Shown: positions 1 to 6,812 of the stretch, one piece after another
Layout of the letters: every line of letters begins with the position of its first letter
How positions within the stretch are numbered: position 1 is the first letter of the stretch
Assembly (NCBI GenBank): GCA_963712465.1
Contig: CAVQHY010000008.1
Span: 620,001-684,000, forward strand
DNA length: 64,000 bases
Direction: 5' to 3'
DNA from: CAVQHY01 sp963712465
Lineage (GTDB): Bacteria; Actinomycetota; Thermoleophilia; Gaiellales; Gaiellaceae
Program-made: the position numbers and the translations under genes
The notes under the pieces: model-generated
Told to the model about the DNA's origin: nothing
The model's database searches: none
What the model saw: the letters and a program-made list of their open reading frames with translations, nothing else

Positions 1-409
1 GAAGAGCCTCCTCCTGCTCGCGCTGCTCCGCCTCGTCGGCACGGCGGCGCGCGCGGGCCGCCAAGTCGCTGACGAGCACGCCGGTCGCCAGATACACGAC
101 GAGGGCGGCCCAGTTCGACTCGTCTGCGATCGTGAGCGTGTACAGCGGCGGCAGGAAGAAGAAGTTGAAAGCGAGCATGCTCGCGATCGAGAGGCCGATC
201 GCGTACACGCGGCCCCAGATCACGGCAACGGGGAGAATCGCGAAGAGGTAGAGCACTCCAAGGCTGAGGATGGGCACGACCGGCTTGAGCGCGTAGACCA
301 GTCCGGTGACGACGGCGAGCGCGGCCGCGCTCGCCACCACCCCGCTGAGGTGCCGCTCCCGAGGCGACGCCTTTGCCACCGTGTGATCGAGGCGCCGGAG
401 CGGATTCAC
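1..409 (-). CDS. KdpD-like sensor protein, DUF4118 domain (partial)
   Basis: The gene runs off the left edge of the window, so only its N-terminal 136 residues are seen. From a GTG start at 409 the protein has a short basic leader and then three or four hydrophobic segments containing FNFFFLPPLYTLTIAD, the hallmark of the DUF4118 membrane module of KdpD-type sensors. A cytoplasmic Arg/Glu-rich helix (ARARRRADEAEQREQEEA) follows, as expected for the linker into a GAF or histidine-kinase domain. Family knowledge suggests a membrane sensor kinase responding to ion or osmotic status. The catalytic part lies outside the window, so kinase activity is inferred. No kdp operon genes are visible. Confidence 0.75.
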   Translation of the reverse strand, partial: MNPLRRLDHTVAKASPRERHLSGVVASAAALAVVTGLVYALKPVVPILSLGVLYLFAILPVAVIWGRVYAIGLSIASMLAFNFFFLPPLYTLTIADESNWAALVVYLATGVLVSDLAARARRRADEAEQREQEEAL

Positions 410-509
410 GGGCGACAATCTAGCGGCGCCGGTGACACGCGCCGGCAGCGCTGGTCGCCTACAAGAGCAGTGATGTCCGTGGCGTCACGATAGGAATGTG
501 AGGGCGACG

Positions 510-1067
510 CTACGTCCCGGGATCGTGCGCCCATTCGGGCTCGGGGTCCACGCCTACCCCGTCAGCGACGCGGTTGATGTAGTTGAAGTACCCGATCACC
601 TGGATCGCGTCCGAGATCGTGGCGTCCTCGTAGCCGAGCCCTCGCAGCCGCTCGACGTCGCCGGCGCTCACCGCGGCCGGACGGAGCGTGAGCGCCACGG
701 CGAAGTCGCAGAGCGCGCGCCGCGCCGGATCGAGGGCGGCGTCGCGATAGTCCACGCACACCTGGTCTGCGAGCTCGTGTGTTGCGCCCTCGGCACGGAG
801 GTCGTCGGCGTGCGCGCGGATTCAGTAGTGACAGTCGTTCGCGTGCGAGACGACGACCGCGAGCAGCTCCCGGTCGGCCCGGTCGAGCCCGGACGGCCCG
901 TGCATGATCTCGCGGTAGAGGTCCATCGAGCGTCTGAGGACGCCCGGGCGCAGGCTCATGGCCTTGACGATGTTGAACACCTTCCCCGCGCGTCCCACCG
1001 CCGCCTCGTACTCGCGCGCGAGCTCCTCGTCGGCCTCGTCCGTCTCGATCAGGCGCAGGAAGGGCAC
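510..1067 (-). CDS. AhpD-like / carboxymuconolactone decarboxylase family selenoprotein (in-frame UGA read as Sec)
   Basis: Two open segments in the same frame are separated only by a TGA at 824-822. Read through, they give one collinear 185-residue protein of the AhpD/peroxidase-related superfamily. The segment before TGA ends in ELLAVVVSHANDCHY. The segment after it begins IRAHADDLRAEGATHELADQ and continues to the family's C-terminal IGYFNYINRVADG. Family members have CxxC with the second Cys exactly at the TGA, so the motif here is C79-x-x-U82, the peroxidatic site. I chose the GTG at 1067 because VPFLRLIE matches the family N terminus. The start lies 19 bp from the divergent HAD gene. Inferred role: thiol peroxidase or redox enzyme. 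The alternative is a nonsense mutation or a sequencing error changing TGC/TGT to TGA. Confidence 0.75.
793..824 (-). promoter_or_regulatory. candidate bacterial SECIS hairpin after the UGA codon
   Basis: Reading on the minus strand directly after TGA (824-822), GCACG at 813-809 pairs with CGTGC at 797-793 around an 11-nt loop. The hairpin starts 8 nt past the UGA, within the range where bacterial SECIS elements lie inside the coding sequence. The stem is short and GC-rich sequence forms such hairpins by chance, so this is supportive only. Confidence 0.3.
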
Positions 1068-1086
1068 GGCGGGATTCTGACGGATA

Positions 1087-1758
1087 GTGTCAGAGGCCGT
1101 GGCGCCGGCCATCGACGCGGTCATCTTCGACCTGGACGGCGTGCTCGTCGACTCCGAGCACGTCTGGGACGAGATCCGCGAGGAGCTCGCGCGCGAGCGC
1201 GGCGGCCGCTGGCACGACGGCGCGCAGCGGGACATGATGGGAATGAGCTCACCGGAGTGGTCGCGCTACATGCACGACGTGATCGGGCTTCGCGAGCCTC
1301 CCGAGGAGATCGACCGCGAGGTTGTACGCCGCCTCGCGGCCCGCTACCGCGACGAGCTCCCGCTGATCGAGGGTGCGCGTGTGGCGGTCGAGCGGCTCGC
1401 GGCCCGCTGGCCGCTCGCGATCGCGTCGTCGTCCAACCGGGCGATCATCGATCTCGTCCTCGAGCTCTCGGGGCTCGCCCGCCTGTTCGACGCAACCGTG
1501 TCGTCGGAGGAGGTTGCGTGCGGCAAGCCCGCCCCCGACGTGTACCTGGAGGCCGCGCGCCGCCTGCACGTCGAGCCCGGGCGATGCGCCGCGATCGAGG
1601 ACAGCCGCAACGGCATCCTCGCCGCGAAGGCGGCCGCGATGAGGGTGCTCGCGATTCCGAACCGCCGCTATCCGCCCGGCGAGGATGCACTCGCCGGGGC
1701 CGACGTAGTTCTCGCAAGCGTGGACGAGCTCGAGCCGGCCGTCGTGGCCGGAGCCTGA
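1087..1758 (+). CDS. HAD superfamily hydrolase, beta-phosphoglucomutase-like (subfamily IA)
   Basis: This 223-residue protein carries the HAD motifs in order: motif I FDLDGVLVDSE, with nucleophile and acid/base Asp, about 15 residues in; motif II ASSSN near residue 115; motif III Lys in GKPAPDVY; and motif IV AIEDSRNGI. The Asp-rich motif I and helical cap are typical of phosphatases or mutases acting on small phosphorylated sugars. The substrate cannot be told from sequence. The start is GTG at 1087, or the in-frame GTG at 1099 (VAPAIDAV); neither has a clear ribosome binding site. It is transcribed divergently from the selenoprotein gene with almost no gap, so the two probably share overlapping promoters. 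Confidence 0.85.
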   Translation: MSEAVAPAIDAVIFDLDGVLVDSEHVWDEIREELARERGGRWHDGAQRDMMGMSSPEWSRYMHDVIGLREPPEEIDREVVRRLAARYRDELPLIEGARVAVERLAARWPLAIASSSNRAIIDLVLELSGLARLFDATVSSEEVACGKPAPDVYLEAARRLHVEPGRCAAIEDSRNGILAAKAAAMRVLAIPNRRYPPGEDALAGADVVLASVDELEPAVVAGA

Positions 1759-1866
1759 CCAGCCACACCCAGTCGGACCCTCCCGGGCGGGGACCACGAG
1801 GCTAGCGGGCGCGGGCGCACAGAAGGTGCGCGAAACCGTGACAAGAGCGCGGCTCGCGATCGAGGG

Positions 1867-3096
1867 TCAGTCGACGCGTCCGACCAGGACGCAGCCGTTG
1901 TGGCCGCCGAGGCCCATCGCGTTCGACACCGCCACGTCGATCGAAGCCTCACGCGCGACGTTCGGCACGTAGTCGAGATCGCAGAGAGGATCGGGCGTCT
2001 CGTAGTTGATCGTGGGCGGCACCACCCCGTGATGGATCGCGAGCGCCGAGAAGATCGCCTCGCACGCGCCCGCGGCCCCGAACATGTGCCCGGTCATCGA
2101 CTTCGTCGACGAGACGAGCATGTCGGCGGCGTGCTCGCCGAACACGTCCTTGATCGCCCTCGTCTCGGCGACGTCGCCCAGCGGCGTCCCCGTCCCGTGC
2201 GCGTTGACGTAGTCCACTCGCTTCGGATCCACACCGGCCCGCTCGATCGCCGTTCGCATCATGCGGGCGACGCCGACCGCGTTGGGCTCGGGCTGGAGCA
2301 TGTGATGGGCGTCGTTCGAGGCGCCGTAGCCCAGCAGCTCGGCGTAGATCTGAGCCCCGCGGGCCCGCGCCGAGTCGAAGTCCTCGAGCACCATGATCCC
2401 CGCGCCCTCGGAGATGACGAACCCTTCCCGATCCAGGTCGAATGGCCTCGCCGCCGTGCGAGGGTCTCCGTTCTGAACCGCCAGCCCGCGCATCGAGCAG
2501 AAGCCCGCGAGGATCAGCGGGTGGATGCAGCTCTCGGTCCCGCCCGCGAGCACGATGTCCGCGTCTCCCCGGCGGATCAGCTCGGCGCCCTCGCCGACGG
2601 CGTGCGACCCGGTCGCGCAGGCGGAGACGATCGCGTAGTTCGGCCCCGTGATCCCGAGCTCGATCGCGAGCTGCCCGCTCGGCGAGTCGACCAGGACATG
2701 TGCGAGGAAGTGCGGCGAGACCCGATCGGGCCCGCGCTCACGAAGCACGTCGTGCTGGCGCATCAGCTCGTTGAAGCCGCCGATGCAGTTCCCGACGACG
2801 ATGCCCGTACGCTCCGGCGAATAGCCGTTGACGCCGGCGTCGGCCAGCGCCTCCTTCGCCGCCGTCAGCGCGAAGAGGACGTTGCGGTCGAACTTGCGCA
2901 CTTCCTTCGCCGAGGTCGCCTCGCTCGGGTCGTAGTCCCGCACCTCGCCCGCGATCCGAACCGGGAAGTCGCTCGCGTCGAAGGCGTCGATCCAGTCGAT
3001 GCCGCTCCGTCCGGCAACGAGCGCGTCCCACGTCGTCTTCGCGTCATGTCCGAGGGGCGTCACCGCCCCGATTCCCGTGATCGCGACCCTGCGCAT
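1867..3096 (-). CDS. fabF: 3-oxoacyl-ACP synthase II (KAS II)
   Basis: FabF condenses malonyl-ACP with acyl-ACP in fatty-acid elongation in the cytoplasm. The 409-residue protein begins MRRVAITGIGAVTPLG. It has the catalytic Cys160 in VSACATGSH, His300 in NAHGTGTPLGD, and Lys332/His337 in STKSMTGHMFGAAGA, giving the full Cys-His-His triad of KAS I/II enzymes. Its length matches the family. An AAAGGAG ribosome binding site precedes the ATG. There is no acpP, fabD or fabG next to it, so it stands alone between a HAD gene and the divergent DUF5995 gene. A role in a specialised lipid or polyketide pathway cannot be excluded, but the fit to housekeeping FabF is close. Confidence 0.92.
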   Translation of the reverse strand: MRRVAITGIGAVTPLGHDAKTTWDALVAGRSGIDWIDAFDASDFPVRIAGEVRDYDPSEATSAKEVRKFDRNVLFALTAAKEALADAGVNGYSPERTGIVVGNCIGGFNELMRQHDVLRERGPDRVSPHFLAHVLVDSPSGQLAIELGITGPNYAIVSACATGSHAVGEGAELIRRGDADIVLAGGTESCIHPLILAGFCSMRGLAVQNGDPRTAARPFDLDREGFVISEGAGIMVLEDFDSARARGAQIYAELLGYGASNDAHHMLQPEPNAVGVARMMRTAIERAGVDPKRVDYVNAHGTGTPLGDVAETRAIKDVFGEHAADMLVSSTKSMTGHMFGAAGACEAIFSALAIHHGVVPPTINYETPDPLCDLDYVPNVAREASIDVAVSNAMGLGGHNGCVLVGRVD

Positions 3097-3200
3097 GCGT
3101 TGCTCCTTTGACGGCCGATCGACGCCGTCGGTTGCACACCGGTCGCGTCCCGTGCGTATTCTCGCGGTCCGTGGCCCCGCGACGCGGCATCAAGGAGATC

Positions 3201-3908
3201 GTGGCCCAGCGAGAGCCCCGGCGGATCGTAGAGGTGATCGCTCGGATGCGGGCGATCGAGCGCGCCCTGCCGCCAGACGACGGCGTCGTGGCCTTCACGT
3301 TCCTCTACCGCAGCGTCACCGAGGCAGTCGCCAAAGCCGCCCAGGTGAAGACATTTCGCGACGTCCTCTTTCTCCGGCGGCTCGACGTCGTCTTCGCGAA
3401 CCTCTACCTCCGCGCGCTGCGGGATGAGATCCTTGCCCGGCGCTCCTCCGTCCCTCGTGCGTGGCGCCCGCTCTTCGAGACACGCGGGCGGAGCGGTATC
3501 GCGCCGATCCAATTCGCGCTCGCCGGGATGAACGCGCACATCAACCGCGATCTGCCGATCGCAGTCGTCGCGACATGCGAGGCGGCGGGCATCGAGCCAC
3601 GTCGGCCGAGCCCACAGTACGACGACTTCACGCGTGTCAACGACCTCCTGGCAACGACCGAGGACGCGGTCAAGGAACGCTTTGCCGTTGGTCTCGTCGG
3701 AGTGGCTGCCGATGTGCTCGGCCGGCTCGACGACGTCGTCGCCATGTGGAACGTCGCGCAGGCTCGCGAGGCCGCCTGGGTGAACGCGGAGACGCTGTGG
3801 GCGCTCCGCGGGGTGCCCCGACTGCGCGAGGAGTACCTCCTCGGGCTTGACCGAATGGTCGGCTTCGCGGGCCGCGGCCTCGTCGCTCCGACGGGTCTTC
3901 CCGAATAG
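3201..3908 (+). CDS. DUF5995 family protein
   Basis: The 235-residue protein matches the actinobacterial DUF5995 family, with its signature FALAGMNAHINRDLP preceded by AWRPLFE and followed by a helical C terminus ending in EEYLLGLDRMVG. No catalytic motif is assigned to this family. The conserved His and Asp in AHINRDL could bind metal, but that is a guess. The GTG at 3201 is chosen because AAGGAGATC lies just upstream and the protein then begins MAQREPRRIVEV. A longer reading would overlap the fabF promoter region. It ends 10 bp before the DNA ligase gene and is probably co-transcribed with it. Confidence 0.75.
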   Translation: MAQREPRRIVEVIARMRAIERALPPDDGVVAFTFLYRSVTEAVAKAAQVKTFRDVLFLRRLDVVFANLYLRALRDEILARRSSVPRAWRPLFETRGRSGIAPIQFALAGMNAHINRDLPIAVVATCEAAGIEPRRPSPQYDDFTRVNDLLATTEDAVKERFAVGLVGVAADVLGRLDDVVAMWNVAQAREAAWVNAETLWALRGVPRLREEYLLGLDRMVGFAGRGLVAPTGLPE

Positions 3909-3918
3909 GGTTCGGGCA

Positions 3919-4938
3919 ATGGGTCGGACGACTCCGAGCCGGAAGCTCCCCTTCCCGCCGATGGAGGCCGAGCTCGTCGCCGAGCTTCCCGTCGGCGACT
4001 GGCAATACGAGCCGAAATGGGACGGGTTTCGGGGCATCCTGGAGAACGTCGGCGGCGAGCTAGCGCTCTGGAGTCGAAACGGTCGGCCGCTGCTGCGCTA
4101 CTTCCCCGAGCTTCGTCTGCTCGGCGAGCACCTGCCGCCTTGCTCGGCTGTCGACGGCGAGATCGTGATCGAGCGGGACGGCGCCCTCGACTTCGACGCG
4201 CTTCAGACGCGACTGCATCCTGCAGAGAGCCGCATCCGCAAGCTCTCGGGCGAGATCCCGGCGGCGTACGTGTGCTTCGACGTCCTCCTGTGGGAAGGCG
4301 AGGAGCTGCACCGCGCGCCGCTCGAAGAGCGGCGCGCCCGCGTCGAGACGTTGCCGCTCGACGCGTCGCCCGCGACGCGCGACGTCGAGCTCGCGCGGAC
4401 CTGGCTCGAGCGCTTCGAGGCCGCGGGGCTCGATGGCGTCGTCGCGAAGCGTCTCGCGCTCCCGTACCTCCCAGGCTCACGCGACGGCGTCGTCAAGGTG
4501 AAGCCCCACAAGAGCGCTGACTGCGTAGTAGTGGGCCTGCGGTGGAAGAAGGACGAGCGCAAGATCGCGACGCTCCTCCTCGGCCTCTACACGGGGGACG
4601 GCGAGCTTCGCTACGTCGGCTCGACCGCCGTCGCAGCAAGGCGTGAGGCTGAGGTGGCCGAGCTGGTGCTCCCGCTTCTGGAGGACGCTCCGGATCGGAG
4701 GTTCTCGGAGCCGAACCGCTGGGGCACGGGCGACCTCGAGGAGGCCGCCGTCAGGCCCGAGCTCGTCGTCGAGGCGCGATACGACAAGTGGCAGGGCCAC
4801 CGCTTCCGCCACGGCATGCGCTTCCTGCGCTGGCGACCCGACAAGGATCCGACGGAGTGCACCATCGATCAGGTGCGCCTGCGCCCGAAGCAGGGCGACC
4901 CGACGGTGTCGAGCCTCCTTGGTGCTGATCGCGCCTAG
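3919..4938 (+). CDS. ligC: ATP-dependent DNA ligase, LigC type
   Basis: This 339-residue enzyme seals nicks using ATP and is of the LigC class seen in actinobacterial end joining and repair. The adenylation-domain motifs are clear: motif I EPKWDGFRG with the AMP-accepting Lys33, motif III VDGEIVI, motif IV LDGVVAKR, motif V VVKVKP. A C-terminal OB-fold ends in HGMRFLRWRPDK. There is no polymerase or nuclease domain, unlike LigD. The start is the ATG at 3919, 10 bp after the DUF5995 stop. The 3' end overlaps the convergent toxin gene by 4 bp (CTAG). A stand-alone LigD-type polymerase lies at 5792-6799 on the other strand, so the two activities are split here. No Ku gene is in the window. Confidence 0.9.
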   Translation: MGRTTPSRKLPFPPMEAELVAELPVGDWQYEPKWDGFRGILENVGGELALWSRNGRPLLRYFPELRLLGEHLPPCSAVDGEIVIERDGALDFDALQTRLHPAESRIRKLSGEIPAAYVCFDVLLWEGEELHRAPLEERRARVETLPLDASPATRDVELARTWLERFEAAGLDGVVAKRLALPYLPGSRDGVVKVKPHKSADCVVVGLRWKKDERKIATLLLGLYTGDGELRYVGSTAVAARREAEVAELVLPLLEDAPDRRFSEPNRWGTGDLEEAAVRPELVVEARYDKWQGHRFRHGMRFLRWRPDKDPTECTIDQVRLRPKQGDPTVSSLLGADRA

Positions 4939-5369
4939 CTCGGGGAGGGCTCGATGACGGCGAATCCCTCACGCTGGACTGCGTCGATCAGCCGATCGTC
5001 GAGAGCAACGACGACGAGCCCCGCTGGGTTGTCGTCAGCCGCTTCGAGGGCCGCGGCGAGCTGGAAGGCGTCCGCCGCACGCAGGCTGTAGGCTCGCAAA
5101 AGTCGCCTTGCCGTTCTCCGGACACTCGCGAGGGCGTCGATTTCGTGCCACGCATCGACCAGGCGATCAAGACGCTCCAGCGCAACCAGCATTTCTTCAC
5201 GCGCCAGGCCACCCTCACGCTCGAGCCTCGCCAGCGCGGACACGCACTCCACCTCCGTTGCCCACCAGACGATCATCTCCGGGTCGTCTTCGAGTGTTCT
5301 CAACGCCTCCGGACTGGTGCTCTCTTCGGTGAGGAGAGGGACGACCGCGGAGGTGTCCCAGAACCTCAG
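4935..5369 (-). CDS. vapC: PIN-domain toxin, VapC family (CTG start)
   Basis: This is a PIN-domain ribonuclease of about 144 residues, the toxin half of a type II module. Its N terminus is LRFWDTSAVVPLLTEES, carrying the first catalytic Asp. Conserved acidic residues follow in TEVECVSAL and in AADAFQLAAAL, and the fold ends in ALDDRLIDAVQREGF. The first conventional start (TTG, 5303) would remove the catalytic WDTSA motif. The only codon fitting the domain is a CTG at 5369-5367 that overlaps the antitoxin stop as CTGA, with AGGAGG 4 nt upstream. I therefore call a CTG start translationally coupled to the antitoxin. The gene is tail-to-tail with the ligase gene. Confidence 0.8.
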   Translation of the reverse strand: MRFWDTSAVVPLLTEESTSPEALRTLEDDPEMIVWWATEVECVSALARLEREGGLAREEMLVALERLDRLVDAWHEIDALASVRRTARRLLRAYSLRAADAFQLAAALEAADDNPAGLVVVALDDRLIDAVQREGFAVIEPSPS

Positions 5370-5665
5370 CGTCCCTCCTGCCGCTCGTCCAGTACCGCAC
5401 GCACCGCGCTCGCATCCCCGAGAAGCCGAGCTCCGGGCGAGCGCAGGAGCTCGAGGGGCGCTCGCCCTGAGCCTCGTCGAACGCGTCCGGCGCGTTCGAG
5501 GCGAGCCAGCCGCCCATCGGCTTCGTCCGGGCGGTCGGCCGTTGCCGGCTGAAGACGCGCGACGGGAACACCTCGATCCACGATCAGCACCGTTTCGCCT
5601 GCACGCACGGCATCCAGAAGCGCGCTCAGCCGGTTCTTCGTCTCGGTGATCGTGGCTATCCTCAT
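5366..5665 (-). CDS. type II antitoxin, Phd/YefM-like (partner of VapC)
   Basis: The 99-residue protein starts MRIATITETKNRLSALLDAVRAGETVLIVDRGVPVARLQPA, the N-terminal DNA-binding and dimerisation fold of Phd/YefM antitoxins. A charged C terminus rich in Arg and Glu should wrap the toxin. It precedes the PIN toxin gene and overlaps it by 4 nt. A perfect palindrome directly upstream of the ATG (5668-5680) lies across the -10 box, as expected for autorepression by the antitoxin-toxin complex. Pairing a Phd/YefM-type antitoxin with a PIN toxin is common in actinobacteria. Confidence 0.85.
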   Translation of the reverse strand: MRIATITETKNRLSALLDAVRAGETVLIVDRGVPVARLQPATADRPDEADGRLARLERAGRVRRGSGRAPLELLRSPGARLLGDASAVRAVLDERQEGR

Positions 5666-5667
5666 GA

Positions 5668-5700
5668 GGCTATAATAGCCATATCAAAGAAGCGTTTCAA
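5668..5700 (-). promoter_or_regulatory. vapBC promoter with overlapping palindromic operator
   Basis: On the minus strand TTGAAA (5700-5695) and TATTAT (5677-5672) are separated by exactly 17 nt, a near-consensus sigma70-type promoter. The -10 lies inside the perfect inverted repeat GGCTATTATAGCC (5680-5668). The expected transcription start falls on or next to the A of the antitoxin ATG (5665), so the mRNA is probably leaderless. Repressor binding to the palindrome would block the -10. Confidence 0.7.
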
Positions 5701-5791
5701 GCGCGGATCCTCGGCCAGCGAGGCATTGCCCGGCCCCTACGTGAAGGACACGAGCTACTACCACAGTAGGGGCGCGGCTGGCCCCGCCCGA

Positions 5792-6799
5792 TCACGCCTT
5801 CTTACGTCGTGACGGCTGAACGCGGCGCGGCTCGCCCGGCATCTTTGGGAAATTCGGCGGGTACGGCGCTTCGCCAAGGCCCTCGCGCTCCTCTCGCTCG
5901 ACCCACTCGAGGAGGACTCGCAGGTCGCAGACGGCCTCGTCGATTCCCGCCTGGACGTCGCCGAGCGCAGCAAACCGGCCCGGCATCGTCGCCATCGTGA
6001 AGTCCTCCGTCTCGACCTCCGCGAGCTCGTCCCACGTGACCGGCGCCGAGACGGTGGCGTCCGGCCGGCCGCGCACCGAGTAGGCGGAGGCGATCGTGCG
6101 GTCGCGCGCGTTCTGGTTGTAGTCGATGAAGATCTTCTCGCCGCGCTCCTCCTTCCACCAGGCCGTGGTCACGAGCTCCGGCAGGCGCCGTTCGATCTCA
6201 CGCGCGAACGCCAGCGCGCAGCGACGCACCTCGGGAAACGTCCAGAGGGGCTCGATGCGACAGGCGATGTGGATCCCACGGTTGCCCGAGGTCTTCGGCC
6301 AACCCGTGTAGCCGATCTCGTCGAGCGTCTCGCACACAAGTGCCGCAACGCGCTTCGCCTCGGCGAACGACGTTCCCGGCTGCGGGTCGACGTCGATGCG
6401 AAGCTCGTCGGGGCGATCGACGTCGCGGCGGCGTGACGGCCACGGGTGGAAGTCGACGACGGCGAGGTTGGCGGCCCAGGCGACCTGCGCGAGCTCGGTC
6501 ACGCAGAGCTCGTCGGCATGCCGACCCGATGGAAACGTGACGCGGGCGACCTCGACCCAGTCCGGCCGCTTCTCCGGGACGCGCTTCTGGTAGATCGCTT
6601 CGCCCTCGACGCCGTCGGGGAAGCGACGCAGCTGCGTCGGTCGCTCGAGCAGCGCCCGGACGATGCCGTCTCCGACAGCGAGGTAGTAGCGGACGAGATC
6701 GAGCTTCGTCTCGCTCCGGGTCGGGAAGAGGATCTTGTCCGGGTTGGAGACGCGGACGGTCCTCGCCCCAACCTCCAGCTCGACGGACGGCGCCGGCAC
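5792..6799 (-). CDS. LigD-type polymerase/primase domain protein (stand-alone)
   Basis: The 335-residue protein corresponds to the polymerase domain of bacterial LigD (archaeo-eukaryotic primase fold), which fills gaps with rNTPs or dNTPs during end joining. Motifs: KILFPTRSETKLDLVRYYL, the two metal-binding Asp in LRIDVDPQPG (D136, D138), SGNRGIHIACRIEPLW, and DYNQNARDRTIASAYSVR with the third metal Asp. There is no ligase or nuclease domain. The start is GTG at 6799, 13 bp after the stop of the upstream glycosidase-like gene, so they may be co-transcribed. Together with LigC at 3919 it forms a split ligase/polymerase set flanking the toxin-antitoxin module. Confidence 0.88.
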   Translation of the reverse strand: MPAPSVELEVGARTVRVSNPDKILFPTRSETKLDLVRYYLAVGDGIVRALLERPTQLRRFPDGVEGEAIYQKRVPEKRPDWVEVARVTFPSGRHADELCVTELAQVAWAANLAVVDFHPWPSRRRDVDRPDELRIDVDPQPGTSFAEAKRVAALVCETLDEIGYTGWPKTSGNRGIHIACRIEPLWTFPEVRRCALAFAREIERRLPELVTTAWWKEERGEKIFIDYNQNARDRTIASAYSVRGRPDATVSAPVTWDELAEVETEDFTMATMPGRFAALGDVQAGIDEAVCDLRVLLEWVEREEREGLGEAPYPPNFPKMPGEPRRVQPSRRKKA

Positions 6800-6812
6800 G
6801 CGGCAGCGGCTC

